A DNA stretch of 9,863 nucleotides from Flavobacterium sp. (GTDB lineage: Bacteria > Bacteroidota > Bacteroidia > Flavobacteriales > Flavobacteriaceae). Under the pieces are notes generated by a model. The model had not been told where the DNA came from. It made no database searches and saw only the letters and a list, made by a program, of their open reading frames with translations. The position numbers and the translations under genes are program-made. Location: positions 1-9,863 of the forward strand of contig JASLHL010000155.1 of assembly GCA_030152225.1 (NCBI GenBank). The letters run 5' to 3'. Positions 1 to 5,838 of this stretch are shown here, one piece after another. Numbering within the stretch: position 1 is the stretch's first letter; each line of letters begins with the position of its first letter.

Positions 1-22
1 TTAGATTAAAAATAGATAAGCT

Positions 23-1267
23 ATGACAGTTTCAGGAAGAGTTGAATTGATGGCTCCCGCTGGAAACTTCGAATCATTGCAAGCTGCAATTGACAACGGA
101 GCGGATTCAGTGTACTTTGGAGTAGATCAATTGAATATGCGCGCGCGTTCAACGGTAAATTTCTCTGTAGATGATTTACCCGAAATAGCCCGACGTTGCC
201 AAGAAAAGAATGTACGTACCTATTTGACATTGAATACGATTATTTACGATCACGATTTGTCAGTAGTTAAAACATTGCTCAACAAGGCAAAAGAGGCGGG
301 GTTAACCGCAGTAATTGCTTCGGATCAAGCGGTAATTGCTTCAGCAAGAGCCATTGGTTTGGAAGTACATATCTCGACCCAATTGAACGTGACCAATATT
401 GAAACTGTTAAGTTTTATAGCTTATTTGCCGATACAATTGTCTTGTCGCGCGAATTGAGCTTACGTCAAGTAAAAAAGATCACCGAAGCCATTGAGCGCG
501 AACAGGTAAAAGGACCTGCAGGAAACTTGATCGAAATTGAAATTTTCGGACATGGTGCTTTGTGTATGGCGGTATCTGGAAAATGTTACTTGAGCTTACA
601 TTCCCATAATTCCTCGGCAAATCGAGGAGCATGCAAACAAAATTGCCGAAAAAAGTATACGGTTATTGATCAAGAAAGCGGGTTTGAAATCGAGATTGAC
701 AATGAATATATGATGTCTCCTAAAGATTTGTGTACCATTGATTTCTTGGATCAAGTGATTGATGCTGGAGCAAAGGTCTTGAAAATAGAAGGAAGAGGAA
801 GAGCACCGGAGTACGTGGCTACTGTGATTCGCACGTACAGAGAAGCCATTGATGCCATTGCAGCGGGTACCTATAGCAAGGAAAAAGTAAGCGAATGGAT
901 GGCAGCACTAGAAACAGTGTATAACCGCGGATTTTGGAGTGGATATTACCTTGGGCAAAAATTAGGGGAATGGAGTGATAATCCCGGTAGTAATGCAACA
1001 CAGAAAAAAGTATATGTCGGTAAGGCAGCACACTATTTTCAAAAAGCATCGATTGGGGAATTCAAAATTGAAGCCTATGACATAAAAGTAGGCGATCGAA
1101 TTTTGATCACAGGCCCAAGTACAGGAGCACAAGAATTAACCGTGGAAGAATTATTTGTCAACGAACAAGCAGCGGAAAAAGCTACCAAAGGAGATGATTG
1201 CACCTTAAAACTGCCATTCCGCGTGCGACTATCAGATAAAATGTATAAAATAGTAAGCAACGAATGA
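23..1267 (+). CDS. trhP: U32-family protein, TrhP-type tRNA hydroxylation enzyme
   Basis: This 414-residue protein belongs to the U32 'peptidase/collagenase-like' family. Members such as E. coli TrhP (YegQ) and B. subtilis YrrN/YrrO are now known to be Fe-S enzymes that help make 5-hydroxyuridine at tRNA position 34, using prephenate; no protease role is needed. The sequence shows the N-terminal ELMAPAGNFESLQAAI signature (res. 8-23) and the family block FGHGALC...GKC...RGACKQNC. Its four cysteines C181, C188, C204 and C208 are the expected [4Fe-4S] ligands. A small beta-rich C-terminal domain follows (about 325-414). ATG 23 is chosen because the frame has a stop (TAA 17-19) just upstream and the family motif begins at once. 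Its stop overlaps the ferredoxin start by 4 bp, implying translational coupling. The TrhP assignment over other U32 members (RlhA, UbiU/V) rests on length and motif and is moderately sure; the family is certain. The upstream promoter lies outside the window. Confidence 0.85.
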   Translation: MTVSGRVELMAPAGNFESLQAAIDNGADSVYFGVDQLNMRARSTVNFSVDDLPEIARRCQEKNVRTYLTLNTIIYDHDLSVVKTLLNKAKEAGLTAVIASDQAVIASARAIGLEVHISTQLNVTNIETVKFYSLFADTIVLSRELSLRQVKKITEAIEREQVKGPAGNLIEIEIFGHGALCMAVSGKCYLSLHSHNSSANRGACKQNCRKKYTVIDQESGFEIEIDNEYMMSPKDLCTIDFLDQVIDAGAKVLKIEGRGRAPEYVATVIRTYREAIDAIAAGTYSKEKVSEWMAALETVYNRGFWSGYYLGQKLGEWSDNPGSNATQKKVYVGKAAHYFQKASIGEFKIEAYDIKVGDRILITGPSTGAQELTVEELFVNEQAAEKATKGDDCTLKLPFRVRLSDKMYKIVSNE

Positions 1268-1494
1268 TTGTAGTTACCTTACAACGCGATAAGTGTATTG
1301 GATGCAATTACTGTGTTGAAGTGGCACCCCAACAATTTCAAATGTCTAAAAAAGACGGAAAAACCGTTTTGTTAAAGGCTGTAAATAACAAGGGATTTCA
1401 TACGGTAAAGTCGCCAGATTATACGATATTAGAGGCTTGTGAACAAGCAGAGAAAATATGTCCCGTACATATTATTACCGTTAAAGAAGTCTAA
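1264..1494 (+). CDS. small [4Fe-4S] ferredoxin
   Basis: This 76-residue cytoplasmic ferredoxin has the motif CIGCNYC (C11, C14, C17) and a distant CP (C66-P67). That is the four-cysteine pattern of single-cluster [4Fe-4S] ferredoxins, in which the second cluster half is replaced by an insert (here about res. 18-65). A fifth cysteine, C59, lies just before the last ligand and could pair or be free. The start ATG overlaps the TGA of the U32 gene (ATGA, 1264-1267), and the stop is two bases from the next start, so the three genes are almost certainly one transcript. I infer that it supplies electrons or maintains the Fe-S state for the U32 protein, but a general ferredoxin role is equally compatible with the sequence. 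Confidence 0.9.
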   Translation: MIVVTLQRDKCIGCNYCVEVAPQQFQMSKKDGKTVLLKAVNNKGFHTVKSPDYTILEACEQAEKICPVHIITVKEV

Positions 1495-1496
1495 AG

Positions 1497-1853
1497 ATGA
1501 ATAGGAAAATATATTATTTGAGTACTTGTGATACTTGTAAACGCATTTTGAAAGAAATGCCCCAGGTAGAAGGGTTTGAATTACAAGATATTAAAAAACA
1601 TCCTGTTACAGCACAACAGTTGGCAACGATGTATGCTGCTGTAGGCAGTTATGAAAAACTCTTTAATAAAAGAGCACAGCTGTATAAATCGCGTGGATTG
1701 AAAGATCAAAACTTGCAAGAGGAAGATTATAAAAACCTAATTTTAGAACAGTATACCTTTTTAAACCGGCCAGTTATCTTTATTGATGGAGCTGTTTTTG
1801 TCGGAAATAGCAAAAAAGTACTTGAAGAAGCCTATACACAGGCTGAAAAATAA
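1497..1853 (+). CDS. ArsC/Spx/YffB-family thioredoxin-fold protein
   Basis: This 118-residue protein is of the ArsC superfamily. It opens with the strand-loop-helix KIYYLSTCDTCKRIL, giving a CxxC pair (C11, C14) where true arsenate reductases of the E. coli type have one catalytic cysteine. It then shows LFNKR (res. 55-59) and RPVIFIDGAVFVGN (res. 91-104), the usual C-terminal RP(I/V) block. The CxxC and the LFNKR segment look more like YffB or Spx than ArsC. Databases would probably call it 'arsenate reductase family', but no ars gene is near, so arsenic resistance is not supported. It starts two bases after the ferredoxin stop and is last in the unit; a terminator overlaps its stop codon region. 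A thiol-redox or glutathione-linked role is inference. Confidence 0.85.
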   Translation: MNRKIYYLSTCDTCKRILKEMPQVEGFELQDIKKHPVTAQQLATMYAAVGSYEKLFNKRAQLYKSRGLKDQNLQEEDYKNLILEQYTFLNRPVIFIDGAVFVGNSKKVLEEAYTQAEK

Positions 1854-1882
1854 AAAAGTCGAAGTTTAACTTCGACTTTTTT
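1852..1882 (+). terminator. intrinsic terminator of the U32-ferredoxin-ArsC-like unit
   Basis: A perfect 13-bp hairpin, with arms at 1852-1864 (AAAAAAGTCGAAG) and 1870-1882 and loop TTTAA, ends in a run of six T. It begins at the stop codon of the upstream gene. The A-run on the other side means it could also stop transcription from the right. Confidence 0.9.
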
Positions 1883-2250
1883 GTGTTTAAAACTTATTGA
1901 TTCTTAAAAGGTTGTAGTTTTTTATTCTTTTTTTTTTTAAAAAGATGTGACCAAATAGCGTCTATAATGTCTTAATAATGAAAAAGGGAATAATTGCTAT
2001 GAGATTTTTCAGGTTTTAATAAGAAAAAGAAAAAAAAGTTACACTATACTGGTTTGGATTTTTAATTGTTTATTAAGGGGTTCAATCAGAAAGAAGAGCC
2101 GGTATAGTTCTTTTTACTAAAGATGAAGAATTGCTATTGAAAAAGAACATTTTTATTTCATAATAGAGTGAAGTTGGTTAAGACTTAACGTAGTTGAAAA
2201 TGATTGGTTTGTTTTTAAAAAAGTTACAGTTAAGTACAACGTTGGTTTGA
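1883..2250. other. long gene-free region, possible untranslated RNA
   Basis: No credible protein gene is seen in either strand over about 370 bp; the longest ATG frames noticed here are tiny (for example 13 codons at 1978). The stretch is AT-rich, with an 11-T run at 1928-1938. It contains possible RNA pairings: 2043-2052 with 2099-2108 (10 bp, one G-U), 2107-2115 with 2140-2148 (9 bp, perfect), and the small hairpin GTTAAG-A-CTTAAC at 2177-2189. A 12-bp direct repeat (AAAAAAGTTACA) lies at 2032 and 2217. It is followed by a strong terminator that no visible gene needs. I found no clear TAnnTTTG promoter and recognised no known RNA family, so an RNA gene here is only a suggestion. Confidence 0.35.
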
Positions 2251-2278
2251 AAAGGAAAGCTTAGGCTTTCCTTTTTTT
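2251..2278 (+). terminator. orphan intrinsic terminator
   Basis: A perfect 10-bp hairpin (AAAGGAAAGC, loop TTAG, GCTTTCCTTT) runs into an uninterrupted T-tract (2272-2278). The upstream operon already has its own terminator nearly 370 bp earlier, and no gene lies between, so this one either ends an unannotated transcript or is a second guard before yicC. By symmetry it might also act on the minus strand. Confidence 0.85.
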
Positions 2279-2320
2279 GTTTACGGTGAACCGTAAACAG
2301 TTAACGGTCTACTGTTCACC
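2279..2320. repeat. six-unit degenerate heptamer array (GTNNACN)
   Basis: Six contiguous 7-bp units fit GTNNACN with no exception: GTTTACG, GTGAACC, GTAAACA, GTTAACG, GTCTACT, GTTCACC. Because each core is GT..AC, units are partly self-complementary and the array can fold several ways: 2279-2286 with 2291-2298 (8 bp), 2285-2291 with 2314-2320 (7 bp), and 2296-2301 with 2311-2316 (6 bp). It lies between the orphan terminator and the -7 element of the yicC promoter, where the -33 element would be. Confidence 0.8.
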
Positions 2321-2343
2321 ATTTTTTATTACCTTTGCAGTCA
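2308..2343 (+). promoter_or_regulatory. promoter of yicC-gmk-nadD
   Basis: TACCTTTG at 2330-2337 matches the Bacteroidota -7 consensus TAnnTTTG exactly, 20 bp upstream of the yicC ATG, giving a leader of roughly 15 nt. No clear TTG sits at the expected -33 distance; that position is occupied by the heptamer array. Confidence 0.65.
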
Positions 2344-2357
2344 TTATCTAGAAGAAT

Positions 2358-3218
2358 ATGATACATTCAATGACAGGGTTTGGTAAAGCATGCTTGCAAT
2401 TACCCACAAAAAAAATTACGATCGAAGTAAAGTCACTTAATAGCAAGAACTTGGATTTAAACGTGCGTTTGCCTTTAAGTTATAGAGAAAAAGAGTTGAC
2501 TTTGCGCAATCAGATTGCTCAGGAGTTGGAGCGCGGAAAAGTAGATTTCTCTCTTTTCTGTGAAATTACGGCAGAAGAGACTTCGAGTAAAATCAACGGC
2601 CCTATTGTCTTGGCTTATATTGGGCAAATGAAGGCGATTATTCCAAATGCAGACGAAACTGAATTGATGAAGATGGCTGTGCGTATGCCTGATGCATTAA
2701 AGGTAGAGCGTAATGATTTTGATGAAGAAGAATGGAAGGATATTGAAGTGGTAATTAACGAAGCGATTCAAAGTATGAAAGGATTTCGTTTGAGCGAAGG
2801 CCAGTCGTTAGAAAACGATTTTAAAGCGCGTATTGCCAATATTTTTTCCTACATGGAACAAGTATCGCTTTTAGATAAAGAACGCATTGTAAGCGTAAAG
2901 GAACGCCTTCGAAATAATTTGAATGAATTGCAATTGACGATTGATGAAAATCGATTCGAACAGGAGGTTATTTACTATTTAGAAAAGTTGGATATTACCG
3001 AAGAAAAGGTGCGATTAGCTAAACACTTAGACTATTTCTTGGAAACCTTAAATGGCAGCGAAGCAAATGGTAGAAAATTAGGTTTTATTGCACAAGAAAT
3101 GGGAAGAGAGATTAATACGATGGGCTCTAAATCCAATCATGCAGAGATGCAACAAATTGTGGTGCGCATGAAAGATGAATTAGAGAAGATTAAAGAGCAA
3201 GTATTAAACGTATTATAA
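2358..3218 (+). CDS. yicC: YicC/YloC-family endoribonuclease
   Basis: This 286-residue protein is full length for the family (E. coli YicC is about the same size). It starts with the hallmark MIHSMTGFGKA and EVKSLNSKNLD (res. 1-33), the YicC-like N-terminal domain. It ends in the DUF1732 region with DITEEKVRLAKHLDYF (212-227), GFIAQEMGREINTMGSKSN (242-260) and a charged helical tail KDELEKIKEQ. Members are reported to be metal-dependent endoribonucleases that form ring oligomers and take part in small-RNA and mRNA decay. It is the first gene of a unit with gmk (17-bp gap) and nadD, an order common in Bacteroidota. The start is fixed by the N-terminal motif and by the promoter 20 bp upstream. 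Confidence 0.95.
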   Translation: MIHSMTGFGKACLQLPTKKITIEVKSLNSKNLDLNVRLPLSYREKELTLRNQIAQELERGKVDFSLFCEITAEETSSKINGPIVLAYIGQMKAIIPNADETELMKMAVRMPDALKVERNDFDEEEWKDIEVVINEAIQSMKGFRLSEGQSLENDFKARIANIFSYMEQVSLLDKERIVSVKERLRNNLNELQLTIDENRFEQEVIYYLEKLDITEEKVRLAKHLDYFLETLNGSEANGRKLGFIAQEMGREINTMGSKSNHAEMQQIVVRMKDELEKIKEQVLNVL

Positions 3219-3235
3219 CGACAACATAAGACCAT

Positions 3236-3805
3236 ATGAATAAGGGAAAATTAATCGTTTTTTCAGCGCCTTCTGGATCGGGAAAAACGACAATTGTACG
3301 CCATCTATTAGCACAAGCAGATCTAAATTTAGACTTTTCTATTTCCTGTACTTCTCGTGAGCCTAGAGCAGGTGAGGAGCACGGAAAAGACTACTATTTT
3401 ATTTCGTTGGAGGATTTTAAAACACACATCAAAAACGATGATTTTTTAGAGTGGGAAGAGGTCTACCGCGATAATTTTTATGGAACATTGAAAGCAGAGG
3501 TTGAGCGTATTTGGGCTTTGGGAAAAAATGTTATTTTCGATATTGATGTAGCTGGTGGATTGCGTATCAAACGCAAATTTCCAGAAGAAACTTTAGCTGT
3601 TTTCGTAAAACCACCAAGTATTGATGAGTTGAAAATTCGCCTAAAAAAGCGTTCAACCGAAAGTGAAGATAAAATTAATATGCGCATTGCAAAGGCTTCT
3701 GTTGAATTGGCAACAGCTCCTCAATTCGATATTATTATAAAAAATTACGACTTAGATACTGCAAAAGCAGAAGCTAGTCAGTTGGTTCGCGATTTCGTAA
3801 AATAG
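3236..3805 (+). CDS. gmk: guanylate kinase
   Basis: This 189-residue cytoplasmic enzyme converts GMP and ATP to GDP and ADP, a step needed for GTP and nucleic-acid synthesis. The P-loop APSGSGKTT is at res. 11-19. The GMP-binding lid follows with TSREPRAGE (39-47), G50-K-D-Y-Y-F and EVYRDNFYGT (75-84). The Walker-B-like FDIDVAGG is at 101-108, and lid arginines lie around R135, R139 and R150. Length is normal. It lies 17 bp after yicC and 6 bp before nadD, with no promoter or terminator visible between, so it should be co-transcribed with both. Confidence 0.97.
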   Translation: MNKGKLIVFSAPSGSGKTTIVRHLLAQADLNLDFSISCTSREPRAGEEHGKDYYFISLEDFKTHIKNDDFLEWEEVYRDNFYGTLKAEVERIWALGKNVIFDIDVAGGLRIKRKFPEETLAVFVKPPSIDELKIRLKKRSTESEDKINMRIAKASVELATAPQFDIIIKNYDLDTAKAEASQLVRDFVK

Positions 3806-3811
3806 TAGAAG

Positions 3812-4399
3812 ATGAAAGTTGGTTTGTATTTTGGGACCTTTAATCCCGTGCACATTGGGCATGTGGTTATTGCTAATCACATGGTGCAATACAGTGAGTT
3901 AGATGAGGTTTGGATGGTGGTGACTCCTCACAATCCCTTGAAAAAGAAAAAGGGCTTGCTTGAAGACTTTCACCGGATTCACTTAGTGAATCTTGCTACC
4001 GCAGATTACGACTATCTACGACCTTCGGATATTGAGTTTAATTTACCCCAACCCAACTATACGGTAAATACCATGGCGTATTTACAAGAGCGCTTTCCCA
4101 AACACGAATTCGCTCTGATTATGGGAGAGGATAACCTAGATTCCTTTCCGAAATGGAAGAATTATGAGGTCTTGCTCCATACATATAAGATTTACGTTTA
4201 TCCGCGTATTGATCACAGTCGAGTAGAACCAAGTCCTTTAATGCAACATCCTAATATTGTTGTTGTAGACAATGCTCCAATCATGGAGATTTCGGCTACC
4301 TTTATTCGAGAAGGAATCAAAGCAGGTAAAAATATGCAACCCTTATTAGATAAAGAGGTGTGGAAATACATCGACCACAATCTCTTTTATAAAAAATAA
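3812..4399 (+). CDS. nadD: nicotinate-nucleotide adenylyltransferase
   Basis: This 195-residue enzyme adenylates nicotinic acid mononucleotide to deamido-NAD in NAD synthesis. The nucleotidyltransferase signature GTFNPVHIGH (res. 8-17, with the HIGH catalytic motif) is at the N-terminus. MGEDNLDSFPKW (104-115), which contacts the substrate, and the C-terminal ISATFIR (160-166) phosphate-binding motif follow. All key motifs are intact and length is normal for bacterial NadD. It is the last gene of the yicC-gmk-nadD unit, closed by a long-stem terminator beginning 18 bp after its stop. The pairing with gmk links two nucleotide-supply enzymes but shows no mechanistic partnership. Confidence 0.96.
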   Translation: MKVGLYFGTFNPVHIGHVVIANHMVQYSELDEVWMVVTPHNPLKKKKGLLEDFHRIHLVNLATADYDYLRPSDIEFNLPQPNYTVNTMAYLQERFPKHEFALIMGEDNLDSFPKWKNYEVLLHTYKIYVYPRIDHSRVEPSPLMQHPNIVVVDNAPIMEISATFIREGIKAGKNMQPLLDKEVWKYIDHNLFYKK

Positions 4400-4416
4400 G
4401 AAGGAGATAGAACCAG

Positions 4417-4466
4417 AAAACAAATAAAAAGAGCTGTTTTACAGCTCTTTTTATTTGTTTTTTCTT
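4417..4466 (+). terminator. long-stem terminator after nadD
   Basis: A perfect 21-bp hairpin has arms at 4417-4437 and 4441-4461, a GAGCTGT/ACAGCTC head and a TTT-centred loop. Its distal arm is T-rich and runs into further T. It is one of the strongest terminators in the window and separates the nadD unit from gpsA. The following 4467-4589 shows nothing I can name. Confidence 0.92.
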
Positions 4467-4589
4467 TTTGTTAGTAGGACTGGGTATAAATTGTTAGTCT
4501 TAGACCAAAAGAGGTGGTTTTTTGTAGAGAATACAATAGAATGAAGTAAAAGAGAAAGAACTATAACGAATTGTTTTACAGTTTTTCAA

Positions 4590-4620
4590 TTGTTTGCATT
4601 AAGTTTTTTAGTTACTTTTG
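4590..4620 (+). promoter_or_regulatory. promoter of gpsA
   Basis: TACTTTTG at 4613-4620 matches the Bacteroidota -7 consensus, with TTG at 4590-4592 and a 20-bp spacer (a second TTG at 4594-4596 gives 16 bp). The predicted start of transcription is about 15 nt before the gpsA ATG at 4642. Confidence 0.75.
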
Positions 4621-4641
4621 ACGAAGTTATAAGCTAAAATT

Positions 4642-5637
4642 ATGAGTGATTATCCAAAGTTTGCAGTAATTGGAGGAGGGAGTTGGGCAACGGCTATCGT
4701 AAAAATGCTGAGTGAAAACCTACAGCAAATAGCATGGTACATGAGAAACGAGAATGCGATAGAAGAAATTAAGGTAAACCATCATAACCCGAATTATTTG
4801 AGTTCGGTTGAGTTTGATATCGATCAGTTGTTGCTGACGAATGATATTAATAAGGCTGTGTCGTATGCAGATTACGTTATTTTTGCTATTCCTTCTGCTT
4901 TTTTAAGTGAAGAAATGGAGCAATTATATGTAAGTCTTGACCAGAAGGTTGTTATTTCCGCAATTAAGGGAATTATTCCAGAAACGAGTCTGATCGTAGG
5001 AGAACATTTTCATCAAACCTATGGTGTCTCTTATGATAATATCGCTGTGATTACTGGACCTTGTCATGCAGAAGAGGTGGCTTTAGAGCGCTTGTCATAT
5101 TTGACGATTGCTTGTCGAAATGATGAACACGCCAAAGTGATAGAAAGCTGTATCAGTAGCCATTATATCAAAGTAAAGCTTACTGATGATATCATTGGAA
5201 CAGAATATGCTGCTGTGCTAAAGAATATTTATGCCATTGCCTGTGGAATGGCACATGGATTAGGATATGGAGATAATTTTCAAGCCTTGTTGATGAGTAA
5301 CGCGATCCGCGAGATGAAAAAATTTATCAAGAAAGTACATCACATGAAGCGCAATATTAATAATTCGGCCTATTTGGGGGATTTATTAGTAACAGGTTAT
5401 TCGCTTTTTTCTCGAAATCGCATGTTTGGAAATATGATTGGTAAAGGCTATACCGTAAAGTCTGCTCAAATGGAGATGAATATGATCGCTGAAGGCTATT
5501 ACGCAACAAAAAGCGCTTATGAACTCAATGCGCAATATGGTGCTAAGACACCGATTATCAATGCCGTGTACGATATTTTGTACAATGGAAAGGATCCGAA
5601 AAAAACCTTTAGAAAACTCACAGAAAAGTTAGATTAA
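4642..5637 (+). CDS. gpsA: glycerol-3-phosphate dehydrogenase [NAD(P)+]
   Basis: This 331-residue cytoplasmic enzyme reduces dihydroxyacetone phosphate to sn-glycerol 3-phosphate, the backbone for phospholipids. The N-terminal Rossmann motif is VIGGGSWATAI (res. 9-19). SAIKG (106-110) and ITGPCHAEEV (137-146) follow. The catalytic lysine region is KNIYAIACGMAHGLGYGDN (194-212, K194), and the substrate-phosphate region is LGDLLVTG..SRNRMFG (245-263). The last glycine of the usual GxGxxG (GAGSWGTA) is alanine here (A16). Length is normal. The start is supported by the promoter about 21 bp upstream and the immediate Rossmann strand. It is monocistronic, with terminators on both sides. Confidence 0.94.
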   Translation: MSDYPKFAVIGGGSWATAIVKMLSENLQQIAWYMRNENAIEEIKVNHHNPNYLSSVEFDIDQLLLTNDINKAVSYADYVIFAIPSAFLSEEMEQLYVSLDQKVVISAIKGIIPETSLIVGEHFHQTYGVSYDNIAVITGPCHAEEVALERLSYLTIACRNDEHAKVIESCISSHYIKVKLTDDIIGTEYAAVLKNIYAIACGMAHGLGYGDNFQALLMSNAIREMKKFIKKVHHMKRNINNSAYLGDLLVTGYSLFSRNRMFGNMIGKGYTVKSAQMEMNMIAEGYYATKSAYELNAQYGAKTPIINAVYDILYNGKDPKKTFRKLTEKLD

Positions 5638-5644
5638 AAAAAAT

Positions 5645-5670
5645 AAAAAAAGGCCGTTATCGGTTTTTTT
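5645..5670 (+). terminator. terminator after gpsA
   Basis: An A-run, GGCCG, loop TTAT, CGG and seven T form a hairpin with a 3-bp GC core, two G-U pairs and an A/T base, ending in the T-tract. It begins 8 bp after the gpsA stop. It is weaker than the other terminators in the window. Confidence 0.65.
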
Positions 5671-5677
5671 ATGAAAT

Positions 5678-5724
5678 AAAGCAATGTAATGAGCTGATTA
5701 ACAGTTAATTATGTTGCTTTTTTT
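5678..5724 (+). terminator. second hairpin with T-tract after gpsA
   Basis: The outer stem AAAGCAA (5678-5684) pairs with TTGCTTT (5714-5720), followed by TTTT. Inside, ATTAAC-A-GTTAAT makes a smaller perfect hairpin. It probably acts as a back-up terminator between gpsA and the TerC gene. Confidence 0.55.
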
Positions 5725-5789
5725 GTTTGAGTATAATATAATAAATTAGTTGTAAATTGCTGATATATAATGACTTGTGAAGGTTTGCC

Positions 5790-5817
5790 TTGGGGGAGAA
5801 TAGATCAAGTAGTTTTG
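5790..5817 (+). promoter_or_regulatory. promoter of the TerC-family gene
   Basis: TAGTTTTG at 5810-5817 matches TAnnTTTG. TTG at 5790-5792 gives a 17-bp spacer, and TTTG at 5784-5787 gives 22 bp. The leader would be only about 15 nt, too short for a manganese (yybP-ykoY) riboswitch of the kind found before some terC genes. Confidence 0.65.
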
Positions 5818-5838
5818 TGCTGTTAAAAAATAAATAAG

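Noticed and set aside
21..1260. Minus-strand open frames inside the U32 gene (69, 76 and 61 codons)
   Set aside because: They lie opposite a clear, family-matched coding sequence and have no promoter or recognisable motif.
1978..2019. 13-codon frame (MKKGIIAMRFFRF) in the gene-free region
   Set aside because: Too short, no ribosome-binding or promoter signal; expected by chance in AT-rich sequence.
2032..2228. 12-bp direct repeat AAAAAAGTTACA at 2032 and 2217 as ends of a mobile element
   Set aside because: No transposase, no inverted termini, and half of the repeat is an A-run.
5770..5826. Possible 18-codon peptide (MTCEGLPWGRIDQVVLCC) before the TerC gene
   Set aside because: It spans the -33 and -7 promoter elements, so most of it would not be transcribed from that promoter; no other support.
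5725..5838. Manganese riboswitch ahead of the TerC-family gene
   Set aside because: The predicted leader is only about 15 nt and no yybP-ykoY-like conserved loops are visible.
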